Notes under the pieces: generated by a model
Databases searched by the model: none
What the model saw: only the letters and a program-made list of their open reading frames with translations
Told to the model about the DNA's origin: nothing
Translations under genes and position numbers: made by a program
In this document: one piece after another, positions 12,891 through 22,300 of the stretch
How positions within the stretch are numbered: position 1 is the stretch's first letter
Layout: each line of letters starts with the position of its first letter
Assembly: GCF_037325665.1 (NCBI RefSeq)
Contig: NC_090251.1
Coordinates: forward strand, 33,493,295-33,557,294
Origin: Littorina saxatilis
Taxonomy: Eukaryota; Mollusca; Gastropoda; Littorinimorpha; Littorinidae
Length of the DNA: 64,000 nt
Direction: 5' to 3'

Positions 12891-13085
12891 GACAAACACA
12901 TGCACATAAAACTCACTGGGTAAGTAGCTCAAGACATAAAACTTGACTTCAATGGGAAGGATGTCGAAGTATCCAAGAGGACTCTGGGAGATGGCCTGCA
13001 CCTTCTGCTCTTCAACCACCTTCACCATCAACCGACTCGACCGTCTCGGCTTCTTGCACGCCGGAAAGTAAGATTTCAGGTCCAT
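1737..13085 (-). CDS. FBXO47: F-box only protein 47, nine coding exons, 438 aa
   Basis: F-box proteins bring substrates to SCF ubiquitin ligases; mammalian FBXO47 is linked to meiotic prophase in the germ line. Coding exons, minus strand, 5' to 3': 13085-12917, 11366-11199, 10788-10712, 5764-5578, 4570-4412, 3198-3043, 2665-2523, 2187-2028, 1834-1737. All have GT/AG borders and matching phases; the total is 1,317 nt including TGA (human is about 450 aa). The F-box lies at residues 40-75 (FDILPIEVKFYVLSYLP onward). Landmarks matching the remembered human protein are GLLIKRSTCLYATKDRLK (about 112-130), GRFLHTMIAGWDDSEC (about 160-175), FWLTRVLKPWPLVQQARLLY (226-245) and KEWTEDELISILDEMT (about 290-305). 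The ATG at 13085 sits two bases into its exon and gives an N terminus like human; an upstream exon could extend it. Introns 4 and 6 are heavily invaded by repeats. Confidence 0.93.
3174..3507. repeat. 114-bp tandem repeat, about three copies, spanning FBXO47 exon 6 acceptor
   Basis: Units begin near 3181, 3295 and 3409 with a period of 114 bp and are nearly identical. Each contains the first ~25 bp of FBXO47 coding exon 6 with its 3' splice site (minus strand), followed by intron and MITE-like sequence. Only the copy nearest 3198 continues into the real exon. High identity suggests a young expansion. Confidence 0.92.
3461..3633. mobile_element. TA-flanked MITE (TIR resembling CAGTCAAACC)
   Basis: The left end TAGTTGAACCTG and right end ACAGGTTTGACTG (read inward from TA) form degenerate terminal inverted repeats around about 170 bp with internal ATAACGAC motifs. 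This is typical of small pogo/Tigger-like non-autonomous elements. Its left part is included in the neighbouring 114-bp tandem repeat. Confidence 0.55.
4318..4378 (-). repeat. tRNA-derived SINE head fragment
   Basis: On the minus strand the segment contains a clear A-box-like motif, TTAGCTCAGTGGTTAGCGCATC in part, after a GGGG start, then decays before a B box. It lies just inside FBXO47 intron 5, 34 nt or more from the exon 5 donor. It is too short to be a tRNA gene. Confidence 0.55.
5496..5560 (-). mobile_element. 5'-truncated SINE (CAAA-tailed family)
   Basis: This holds only the 3' end of the SINE family seen whole at 43.66 kb: a GTTT repeat (the tail on the other strand) then GCTCAACGCCCAGCCGACCA and following bases. 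It is flanked by a 10-bp target duplication ATAGTTCTGG at 5486-5495 and 5561-5570. The inner copy begins at intron position +8 of the FBXO47 exon 4 donor. Confidence 0.85.
5953..6170 (+). mobile_element. Left end of a hAT-type element
   Basis: It starts CAAGGATGTTGC and aligns over about 200 bp with the left half of the complete hAT-like MITE at 60,980-61,534. Shared features are the subterminal GGACAAATGTCCTGAC and repeated AGGACATTT motifs. The matching right end lies in the same orientation at 10,464-10,557. Confidence 0.65.
6695..6975 (+). repeat. Minisatellite followed by a retroposon 3' end
   Basis: From 6.70 to 6.90 kb, imperfect units built on TTTGCCTGTGCGTGTATAGT and GGTTATGTTTGGTCG repeat four or more times. 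They run into a sequence with AGCGCTATAAAAGACGG and an (ATT)n tail, which resembles the 3' end of molluscan non-LTR retroposons. Confidence 0.55.
7322..8910 (-). mobile_element. Full-length Tc1-like transposon in FBXO47 intron 4
   Basis: The 1,589-bp element is flanked by TA and bounded by 24-bp terminal inverted repeats starting CTAGCGGAAAAAAGTTA, which differ at one position between ends. A single transposase gene lies on the minus strand. The near-identical ends and one visible lesion in the gene suggest a fairly recent insertion. It sits between the two hAT-like ends at 5.95 and 10.56 kb. Confidence 0.93.
7530..8550 (-). pseudogene. Tc1 transposase, DD34E, one frameshift
   Basis: It starts MPARRKLTTFNRGRAIAWL and has an N-terminal helix-turn-helix region (VSKCEVARQLGVSHSVIVRL), a GRPKKT linker, and the catalytic motifs FSDES, FQDDNATPHRA and SPDMNPIEHVW. 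There are 34 residues between the second Asp and the Glu, as in Tc1. About 340 codons is the normal length. The frame changes once near 7,967-7,973, inside a run of seven G on the coding strand next to VMVWGG. It is otherwise free of stops, ending GGHTHY. Homologous to the older copy at 58.5 kb. Confidence 0.92.
8913..9928. other. Intronic sequence of unknown nature
   Basis: Lies between the Tc1 element and the 16-bp minisatellite within FBXO47 intron 4. No exon of FBXO47 is missing here, since the phases of exons 3 and 4 fit directly. No convincing reading frame or terminal repeats were found; it may be the interior of the larger hAT-like element. Confidence 0.4.
9929..10048 (+). repeat. 16-bp minisatellite, about 7.5 copies
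   Basis: The unit CTAACCAGCGAACCGG repeats about seven times with changes confined to the middle (GGAGA, GAGGA, GCGAA, GCGGA, GCATA), then dissolves into GCAGCAGCAG. Confidence 0.93.
10464..10557 (+). mobile_element. Right end of a hAT-type element
   Basis: Matches the right terminus of the complete MITE at 60,980-61,534, including CGATGTCTGACGCCTAACGA and the terminal ACATCCCTG. It pairs in orientation with the left end at 5,953. Confidence 0.65.
10615..11045. repeat. Two GT/CA microsatellites flanking FBXO47 exon 3
   Basis: A (CA)n run lies at about 10,615-10,656 and a (GT)n run grading into GTGC-rich repeats at about 10,962-11,045. The 77-nt exon 3 (10,712-10,788) lies between them. Confidence 0.9.
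11904..12672 (-). mobile_element. Harbinger-like element with an open reading frame
   Basis: Ends are inverted repeats of about 34 bp: GGCC, a poly-A run, then TGCTTTGGTTACGGTTTC. TTA flanks both sides, as expected of the 3-bp TSD of PIF/Harbinger elements. Subterminal GGGTAGGT and GGGTCGGTCGG motifs recur in the related copy at 63.2-63.6 kb. It lies in FBXO47 intron 1. Superfamily call rests on the ends only. Confidence 0.7.
11928..12365 (-). CDS. Unidentified 145-aa reading frame inside a Harbinger-like element
   Basis: Begins MSSAFAIVFGKCVHIEQTRL and ends in the element's own terminal repeat (FFLAMKP). The composition is protein-like, with mixed hydrophobic and charged residues and about five Cys, but I recognise no transposase DDE motif, Myb/SANT domain or other family. 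The 3' end contains a Lys-rich stretch. It may be a remnant or captured sequence; expression is unknown. Confidence 0.4.
   Translation of the reverse strand: MSSAFAIVFGKCVHIEQTRLISRYSKSATLDIFHDFHPTLDGKLFRIKCVGSTKISAEPEDSFELDFGMTLENLESFHIKSLHFKCVRLTPDGSEADEYTNMKIPRISCIHKYFYHFKRDQPKNKTNKKKSLIDLPTLFFLAMKP
12760..12892. repeat. (GA)n and (GACA)n microsatellite beside FBXO47 exon 1
   Basis: An interrupted GA tract passes into about 17 perfect GACA units. The array ends about 25 nt inside intron 1, next to the coding exon 1 donor (exon end 12,917). Confidence 0.96.
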
Positions 13086-13369
13086 TCCTGACACAACATT
13101 CAGAATGAATGAACCAACGTCCATCACCTAATTTTACTTGTCATGTTTGGCATGAGTACACAAGCAATGAACACACAAGTGCTCTTGAATGCGCTCATAA
13201 AATATAATCATACCCACAAACCCTGTATTGGGTTCTAGTGTTATTGACGAACCTTGTAAAGCATACATTTTAAATATTATAAGGAATTGCGACTGAAAAG
13301 AAAAACAACAAAACAACAAAGAAACACACTGATTTTGATTTGTTCAGTGCCTTGTGCATGCCTGCTTTT

Positions 13370-13449
13370 TATATTTAGTCAAGTTTTGACTAAATATTTT
13401 AACATCGAGGGGGAATCGAAACGAGGGTCGTGGTGTATGTGTGTCTGTC

Positions 13450-13499
<50 letters not shown>

Positions 13500-14264
13500 T
13501 GTGTGTGTCTGTGTGTGTGTAGAGCGATTCAGAGTAAACTACTGGACCGATCTTTATTAAATTTTACATGAGAGTTCCTGGGTATGATATCCCCGGACAT
13601 ATTTTTCATTTTTTGGATAAATGTCTTTGATGACGTCATATCCGGCTTTTTGTAATAGTTGAGGCGGCACTGTCACACCCTCATTTTTCAATCAAATTAA
13701 TTGAAAATTTTGTAAAGCAATCTTCGACAAAGGCCAAACTTTGGTATTGCATTTCAGCTTGGTGGCTTAAAAAATAATTGATGACTTTGGTCATTAAAAA
13801 TCTGAAAATTGTAATTAAAATTATTTTTTAATAAATCGATCCAAATTTACGTTCATCTTATTCTTCATCATTTTCTGATTCCAAAAACATATAAATATGT
13901 TATATTCGGATTAAAAACAAGCTCTGAAAATTTAAATATATAAAAATTATGATCAAAATTAAATTTCCCCAATCGATTTAAAAACAATTTCATCTTATTT
14001 CTTGTCGGTTCCTGATTCCAAAAACATATAGATATGATATGTTTGGATTAAAAACACGCTCAGAAAGTTAAAACGAAGAGAGGTACAGAAAAGCGTGCTA
14101 TGCAGCACAGCGAAACCACTACCGCGCTAAACAGGCTCGTCAGTTTCACTGCGTTTTGCACGAGCGGCGGACTTCGGTCATTGTGAAAAAATGCAGTGCG
14201 TTCAGTTTCATTCTGTGCGTTCCACAGCTTGACTAAATGTAGTAATTTCGCCTTACGCGACTTG
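13370..14264 (+). mobile_element. Non-autonomous repeat starting ATATTTAGTCAAG
   Basis: The left end is a palindrome (TATTTAGTCAA / TTGACTAAATA). The right end contains the inverted counterpart CTTGACTAAATG followed by CGCCTTACGCGACTTG. Between them are a GT microsatellite, a conserved GATGACGTCATATCCGG segment and an AT-rich part with an internal direct repeat of about 130 bp (TCTGATTCCAAAAACATATA and variants). No reading frame. An inverted partial copy lies at about 38.15-38.35 kb. Class unassigned. Confidence 0.65.
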
Positions 14265-14742
14265 TTTCTGTATTTTTCTGATATATGTTCATTGTCCATG
14301 TCTTGTTTATTTGTTTGCCTTTAACTTCTGTGACTGTCTGTTAGTTAACTGGCTCCTTGTGTGTGTGTGTCTGTGATAAGTGCATTTCATTTCATAATGA
14401 AGGCTTGCACACAAAACTTATTTGATAAAACAAGAAAATTGTGCCTCCCCACCCCCTTTCTTGCCGTTGTTTTTGTTGTGCAGTCAATGCAGGCTATGAA
14501 CTCATGTATTTTGTGACTGCACCATTTCCCATCACACCTGTTTTATTAAGATCTAAACTTGAATCTGTAAGCACTTGGGTCTGTCCATTTTGCCATGACA
14601 TCACAGAATAAGGAACAAAGATGCTGTCATTGTCAAGGCAACAGGTTGAAACATTTTAGCAATATCAAATTTGAATTATTAAGCTTATCTCTAACTGTTC
14701 ACACACTGGCACCAAGGCCGGATCAGTTAGTTTGTTAGTGGA

Positions 14743-15200
14743 AGGGGGGGGGGGGGGGGGGGGCTTAGTAAAGGGAGCGAAGCGACCTAGACGTTTGAGC
14801 GAAGCGACCGAAATTCCTAGGGGGGTCCGGGGGCATTACCCCCCCCCCCCCCAAAAAAAAGTGGTTTGTCCAAAGAAGCCAAACGGGGCTATCTGAGCTT
14901 AGAAATTCCTCAATCTGTCTTTTTTTTCCTCCCTTTTTGTGGGGGAAGCAATTTTTACTTTTTTATGTTGCCATTTTCTGACATGAAAATGATGAAAATA
15001 ACATTTCAATTTGAAATTCCACCGGTACTAACTGCTTTGCCACCAGTACATGAACATATTATTTTAGGCTTTATGCAAATTCTGGCATAATAATTAATAT
15101 GAAGCATTTAATAATGATTGAACAATAATATGCAACAGCTTAAATTTGTTTTTTTTATAAGGGCTGGGCTTGAGCCCCCCCCCCCCCCCCCCCCCCCCAT
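14743..15200. repeat. Homopolymer-bounded repeat region (poly-G, poly-C)
   Basis: Contains a run of about 20 G, the motifs GAGCGAAGCGACC (twice) and AGGGGGGTCCGGGGGCAT, a run of 14 C, and a run of about 23 C near 15.18 kb. The GGGGGGTCCGGGGGCAT core recurs in the MITE at 35.3 kb, so this is probably a decayed relative. Confidence 0.6.
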
Positions 15201-15909
15201 CCGTATATCGCCTAAACATAAATGCAAAGAAAGCTTAAAAAAATAAACATCAAATTTACATATTGAGAAAAATATGCGGAAAAAAAAGGTGGATAAATTT
15301 GAATGGGGAAAAGAACATGGAAAAATTAAATGGCGCAGATCTGTGCGAACAGAATTATAAAGTAAAAGAAGTTGTCTAAAACTTAAACTCTGGGACATTG
15401 AAGCGGCCAAAACTGACCAATTTTATTTTTGTCTGAGTTATTTTGACGTGTTCTCTGGAACACTTAATTTGACCATCCTATTCAGTCTTTAGGGTATATT
15501 ATGCAGGTTGCATGCTCAAAAGAAAAAAACCCACACGTGATCTCAGTATCACATACTGGAGCTTTCCGGGAAAGCTCCCTAGTATTAGTTTAAAACAAAA
15601 ATCTGAATTATTCCAACTGAGTGCGAATTAAAGAACGTGAAATCTTTTTCTCATCAATAACCGGCCAGCGGATTGCCTTTTACTAATGCGAACTTCTCGA
15701 TCGTGCCAAATTTTTCCCCCCGTATAGATCTGATCACTCCGACAGTCTCATTAAAATCGTGAGAAAGAAAGGACAAAGAAAACACATTGAAATCATAATA
15801 AGGTTTCCTCAATCTGAAGTGTACTGGTAATGCAAATGCCAGAAACTCAACACAGAAATATAATAAGATGCTTGAATAACCAACAAAAACAACATTGGGG
15901 ATTACTTAC

Positions 15910-16040
15910 TGATGAGTGTCGTCTGCTCAAGCCCAAAATACAAAACGTCGTCTGCTCTTGTTTGAAACAAGTCATACACATACGACATATTCCGTGATGA
16001 TCTACATCTTTCTTCCTCCCTTTTTGTTGACCACATGATT
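15910..16040 (-). other. Possible 5' exon of FBXO47
   Basis: A strong donor (TCA|GTAAGTAA, minus strand) ends an open frame reading MSYVYDLFQTRADDVLYFG and on. Joining it to the exon at 13,087 keeps the frame (split Arg codon before MDLKSY), so it could add an N-terminal extension. Human FBXO47 has no clear counterpart, so it may instead be untranslated leader with a chance open frame. The upstream limit is a guess. Confidence 0.45.
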
Positions 16041-16384
16041 TCAATTGGACATGGATTCAGGGACTCGATAAATCTTCCTTCAATGTTTGAAATTAAATGG
16101 CCAAAAATTCGAGACAACGTTTTTGTAAAGTTTGCGGGAGTCGCGTGCGCTTACGTTTATGCGTCTCGAAAATTGAAGAGTAACAACATACTAATCGATA
16201 TACTTTTATTAAAATGTCCGGCTCTTTCAGACATCAAACACATGTTAGCTTTAAAGATCATAGCAATTTAAAAATGTGTTACGAATAATACCATGTTTTT
16301 TGTCATTATGCTTTAGATACAAATTGGGAATGATACGTTTGTTTTTCCAAAATTCAAAAATCGCGATTAGTTTTGTTTATCAAA
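16041..16384. promoter_or_regulatory. Probable shared promoter, FBXO47 / ELP4
   Basis: The two genes diverge here with about 350 bp between the possible FBXO47 leader exon and the ELP4 ATG. A short GC-richer patch (GCGGGAGTCGCGTGCGCTTACG) lies within AT-rich sequence; no convincing TATA box was seen. Inferred from gene arrangement only. Confidence 0.45.
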
Positions 16385-19300
16385 ATGGCGGTGTCCACGA
16401 GTTTCAACAAACGTGTGAAAGCAAAAATCCGACATATACCCGGAACAAAGCCATCTCTCTACAATAATCAGCTATTAGTCTCTACAGGAATTCCATCTTT
16501 GGATGCTGTTCTCGGTAAAGTCTGTTATTGCTTTGTATTGATGCTTCCGAGCTGTTCTGCACGACTCTTAATCAGAGCATTGACCAAATAAATGGTCTAT
16601 GCTCAGTCAGTCACTCAGTTCCCTACCCCTTTTTCTTTCCTCATGATGCGCACTTTTGCCAGCAGTAACCTGATCCTTTGAATTTGATACATCACTTTTG
16701 CCAGCAGTAACCTGATCATTGAATTTGATACATCAGTACAATAAGTTTTACCCCAGGAGCTCATGATTGTAGAAATGTTGAAATGTGATCTGCATCGATA
16801 TCTACTTGTAAAAGTGGATGTCATTGTTAATCAGCGTAATCAGACTTAAAACCCATACCTCACTCACTACCTGACACAGTGACAGGTACCTAGTTCTATC
16901 TTCATAGCTACTAAGCTAGGCTTACAAAGCGACTGCCTGCAGATATAATTTAAGAGTTCTGATGAGAAGACTTGGAGTTCACAGAACTTAATGAATAAGA
17001 CTTGACTGTATGAGTATGACTGAGATTGAGAACACTAAACACGTTTAACAATTAACTTGACAAACACTGGAGACAATATATATATGTTCTCTACAAATTT
17101 AAAACTCAACTGAGATTGTCTTAGGACGTACGCAGCGCACAAATTATGAACAATGATGTTTCAAATCATCATTGGAAAACATAGCAGGCAAAAGGCTGGA
17201 AAGCCTATTAGGCCGCATATGTTATGTTATGTTATGTTATGTATGCACCAAACAGGGGTAATATATGCTTGCCTGATTCTCCAAAATTATGAACATAATG
17301 CATTTTCCTGCCCCTAGTGATCTTGTCACTGTCACTGTGTCAGAACCCAGAAAGTTTCATTTGAATAGGTTTGATAAGAACACTTAATTCATCTTGAATT
17401 TGTGTGTGCTTTGTCCAACACATTGAAGTTGCTTTGTGCAGGAGGCGGCTTGGCTGTTGGAACAGTGCTTCTAGTAGGTATGTTGCTGTTCAACTTTTGA
17501 ACACATGTGCACTACAAATCTGCTACATTCAAATGATTCATAGTTTTTGTTAAAGTTTTTTTATTTTTTATCTATCTTTCATTTTTTTGACTTATCAAGT
17601 TATGTTTTGTGTGCTTATTGTGTCATTGCTATAGATGCACATTTATGTAAGCAGACAAGTAGTGAAGTATTATCCTCTCTTGAATACCAATCATATTATG
17701 TTTATAGTTATACACATTATTAGTAAATAATGAAATAAAAAAGTGTAAAGTAATGCACTGAAACTGTGACAGAGAGAACTTGAAACTATAGACTCACTTG
17801 GTGAATGAACACCATCATATCTCTTATTCTCAATGAACAAATACGCTTATGTAAAACTAAAAGAAAAAATTATTCAAGATTGTGATAGCTGTCACTTCTA
17901 TAAAGTAAGCTATGATGATTGAATTTGCTGTGCTATTTCTGTCACTATTTGTTAACTACAGAGGAGGACCTCCATGCGACGTATGCTCAGCTGATGGTGA
18001 AGTACTTTTTGGCCGAGGGAGTTGTAAGCGGCCATGCCCTTTCTGCTGCCAGTGCAGACATAGATCCTGATCAGTTGATTCAGGTAATAAAGCCACAATT
18101 TTCCTCGTTTTTATAAGGACAGTAAAATTTTGAGTCTAGAGTCAATGTCTTCAATAAAATGGGATGCATTTATTTTTTTTTTTAAATGGTTACTTTATCA
18201 GAATCACAGAAATTATGAAATGTGAAACTGCTTATGACAATGTGCTATGAATGTGCTTTAATTGATTTGTGTCAGGTTGAACCATTTTAAATGTAAGCTT
18301 TGACATTTTCTTGACTTTCCTTGAATTTCAGGGGTTCTTGATTTTCCTCAGTTGGACTGGGAGCCCTGTACTTTAGAGAATTCATCAAAAAAGTACCCTT
18401 TCCTGAATATGCCTTCCTTTTGATTGTACATGGTGTAGTATACATGTACACAGATTCCCTGTATCAATACCTTTAGTTAATTTGTATGCAGCTACTCTTT
18501 TCTACAGTAGGTATACCCATCTTTTTTTTAGATGTTTATTACAATACTCAATATTTGGTTCAAGTTCAATTGATTGGCATTTGAAGTTCTTGTCACTCCA
18601 GGACTTTTGTAGTCGTTTCATTCTGTGTCTCTTTGCAGGATCTGCCAGCACCGATAGACGATGTACCCAGTAGAGCTACCACTACCAGCACTGAGCAGAC
18701 CGAGGCTGCATCACAGGGCTCTGGGGATGCTGACAATAAAATGTCCATAGCCTGGCGATACCAGAATCAGCCCAAAGTGCAGGTAAGACTTACTGTAAGC
18801 ATAGGCTCAGGACTTCAGCTTCTGTGCACAGAGTACAATGGAACCCCCCTTTTAAGACCCCCAGTTTAAAAATCCCCCCCTTTTCAGACCCTGTTTATCT
18901 CAGATTTTATTTATTTATTTATTTTTTATTTATATATATATATGGGAGATTTATATAGCGCTTGACGTTCTCTAAGCGCTTTACATATTAATTTCTGCCG
19001 TGTGAGATGGAATTTTTTACAGAATATATCACGCATTCACATCGGCCAGTAAATCTCAAGCCATTTTCTGTTCAGAATCTCTGTAAATTTAACCCCATGT
19101 TCAGACACCATCAACCCCCCACCCCCACTTTCCCCACTTTTAAGACCTGATTTTTGGTGGTCATAGACTGAATGAATTAATGTTTTAAGGATGAGAGTCG
19201 CTGTCTGTGTTAGTACATCTTATTTTCTCAGGTGCCAGGTGAATGGTATTGCATAGCTGACTTGTCCACTGCCGTTTGTATTAAGAGCTCTTAATTCCCC

Positions 19301-22300
19301 TGGTTACTAGAACATTAGCTTCTGTCTTACTTAGTTATGATTTATGTACACATGACAAGGTGTATTTTAAAAGCCGAACATATACGGAATGCTTTTTGTG
19401 AATGTTGTCAGAAATATGTTTTTAAATGCCTGATTGTGAAAGAGTGGGTTCTGTGTAACAGTATTGACGTTTGTTTGTAATGTTTTGTCTCTCTGAGAAG
19501 TAAAACCGCTACACTGTCCTGTGCACAGTAGTACATATACTTTCATGCAGAAGAGAAAAAAGTGTACACGCAAGAAAAGTGAAGGTTATGGTCAAGGTTT
19601 ACAATGTATGATGCAGTCATTGTGGTTTTGGGTTTCAGCCTGCTCCAACTGCCCAGTTTGGACATTACTATAACTTAACCAAACGCATGGAAGCGGAGAA
19701 AGTCAATGGTGCGGGTATAGACTGCCTCAGTTTCACCGACCTCCTGGCCTATGAGCGTGAACAGTAAGTACCTAACATATAAAGTATTCACCAAAAAAAA
19801 ATTTCTTCTGTTTTTCAGTTGCTGCTGTGTAGAGTCCTTCACTTAACACTCACGAGGGGCTCTTGGTACGGAGAGGTTCTGTCATTCAAATGGGAAGATT
19901 ATAACCATTTTCAATCACCCTGCCATATAGGCAGTCACACTCAGCCTTCATAAGATTTTATATTGAAGTCTTCCGGTAAAGGGATTTAAATCAGGGCTGC
20001 TATGTTAGAAGGTAATCACAGAAGTACACGACAACGCAGGTTGACCTATGATGATACATGTTCGGTCATCCAAACTCAAAACATAACAACTGCTTACTTT
20101 TACCCAACAGCTTAGTTGGCACCAGTAACTCGCCAATACTGTGGAACTGGACACAGCTAAGTGCTCAGTGATACATCACCATTATTACAAAGGTTAGAAC
20201 ATTGGTCATTTTTTTAGCGCTTTTTTTTTTTAATTAGTTCAGACATCAGGGGGTAGAATGGACTGGACTCTTATTTTGAACGATTTCTCTTTTTGATGCG
20301 TTTGATTTTTTGCTCTTGCTGTGTTAGGATCATTAGATGTGACAGTAATTGTTTTAGTTGCTAAAGTTTGATGTTGTTTTGATTTTCTAATTCCAGACCA
20401 AGTTCACCGCCATATACCAGTTGTCGATACAAATGTGTCCTGCATAAGATTAGAAAGCGGATAGAAGATGGAAAATTCAGCACTGCCGTCAAAAGTGGTC
20501 AACATAATATTTTGAGGATAGGTGAGTTGCCCTCAGTCATAGCTTGAAGTTGCAATCATTGTGTTTGGTTGTGCCTCTGCCGGGTATTTCTTTTGATGGA
20601 CAGTATAATATAGCAGATAGAAGGTGGAAAACAAATTCAGCACTGAGTTTCCCACGGCCGTACCTTCAATTCAAACCATAGTTGCAGTACTTGGTTGTGC
20701 CTCTGGAAGCTATTTCTTTGAACAGACCATAAATGACTTGATGTCTGACCACTCCCCCACGGCGCATCTCCCTCCTGAGGCCTTCTCCTTTCCAGCTCTT
20801 TTGTTCTCATTGTTAAATAGATTATCTGTCTTGCTTTGATGGGCTGGCCACATTTTCTTTTCAATTCTGAATGCTTACTTACGCTAATCATTACAGCAAC
20901 CAGCTGATGGAAGTGGGAATATCTTACTAGTGTTCATCAGACAAAGTAAAAAAAGGACATGTTCATTACAGAGAATATTCAGCTTGTAAGATTTCACACT
21001 TCTGTGAAAATTGTTTTCTACATGTTTGATAAACAAATTTGATGATGATTTGTTATTTTTTTATGAAATCTTATGTCCATAAGCACAAACTTTGTCTGCA
21101 CACATTCTTCGGCAATGCAAACTTTAAGATCTCAGCTGTGGGTCTATTTGACGATTTTTTTTATTGAACATATATCAAATATTAGACTCACGAAATATGT
21201 AACAAACACACACACTTCAGAAGAAAGTGAAAAATGACTGATGCTCGGGCATACCCATATTACTGCTTTGTACCCCTGCTTACTACTTTTATATTTAATA
21301 TCTCATGTTCATAAATGACACTTTTTCTGCACACATTTTTCAGCAATCCACAGTTTAGGATCGCCATTGTGGGGAGATGGTGGCAGCTTGCATAATCACG
21401 GTGAGGACAACCAAGTGTCACTCTTGCAGTTTCTCTTGGCTCTGAGGGCTACACTACGCACAGCTTTCTCTGTGTGTCTGCTAACTGTACCCTCACATCT
21501 CTTCCAGGTACTGTGCCAATTTACTTGCTGTCTGCTCATGCATCCCAATGTAAGGGACGTCTTTAGTCATTGGGTTTAGTTAAAGGTTAGGGGATGAAGG
21601 GAGATAATTCTATTGTCCACCCATTCATCCAAAGGAGATGTTCTCCATAGGATGGGGTACAAACAAAAATCAGTGGTTGTGAGATGAAGAGGGTTGGGGG
21701 GTCCAAAATGAACACACTGATTTAAACAAAAATATGAGTCTTTCTTTGAGATAAGTGTGCTATTTTATTTGATAGGCTCTTGCCTTGACCAGATATTCAT
21801 CCTGCAGTTTGTTGTTGTCTTTTGTTTAGTGTCAGTGGGAGGTTGTGGTTTCTGTAAGGATGAAAGAAGCATAACATAATGCATGTAAGCATGTGCATCT
21901 TATTAAAGACGATTACATGTATAAACATTTGTCGAAAATAACTGTCAAAATGCTTAATATGATGACCTTTTCTTTTGACAACGTGCACATCAGAGCTCAT
22001 TGCTAATTGTAACGCTATCGACGTGTTCACATCTTGCCTCAATACAGCTCTTCCACAGCTCATAAAAACTCTGGTGGAGGTATTTTGGGAAAACATCTAT
22101 TATCTGTCTATTTGTGTATCTGCCTCTGTCGTATTACAGCTAATACCAATACCCGGTATTCATAATTCCATGTGATTCAGGACGCTGGCACAGTGAAGCG
22201 TGTGGAGAGGCTGTGTGACACAGTGCTGAGACTGGAGAGTTTTGCAGGATCAGGGAAAGCCAAAAATCCTGCCTTCAGAGATTACACTGGTGAGACAGAT

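Noticed and set aside
20637-20891. Minus-strand 84-aa and plus-strand 71-aa frames in ELP4 intron 6
   Set aside because: They fall in the decayed duplicate of exon 6 and do not match ELP4 or each other.
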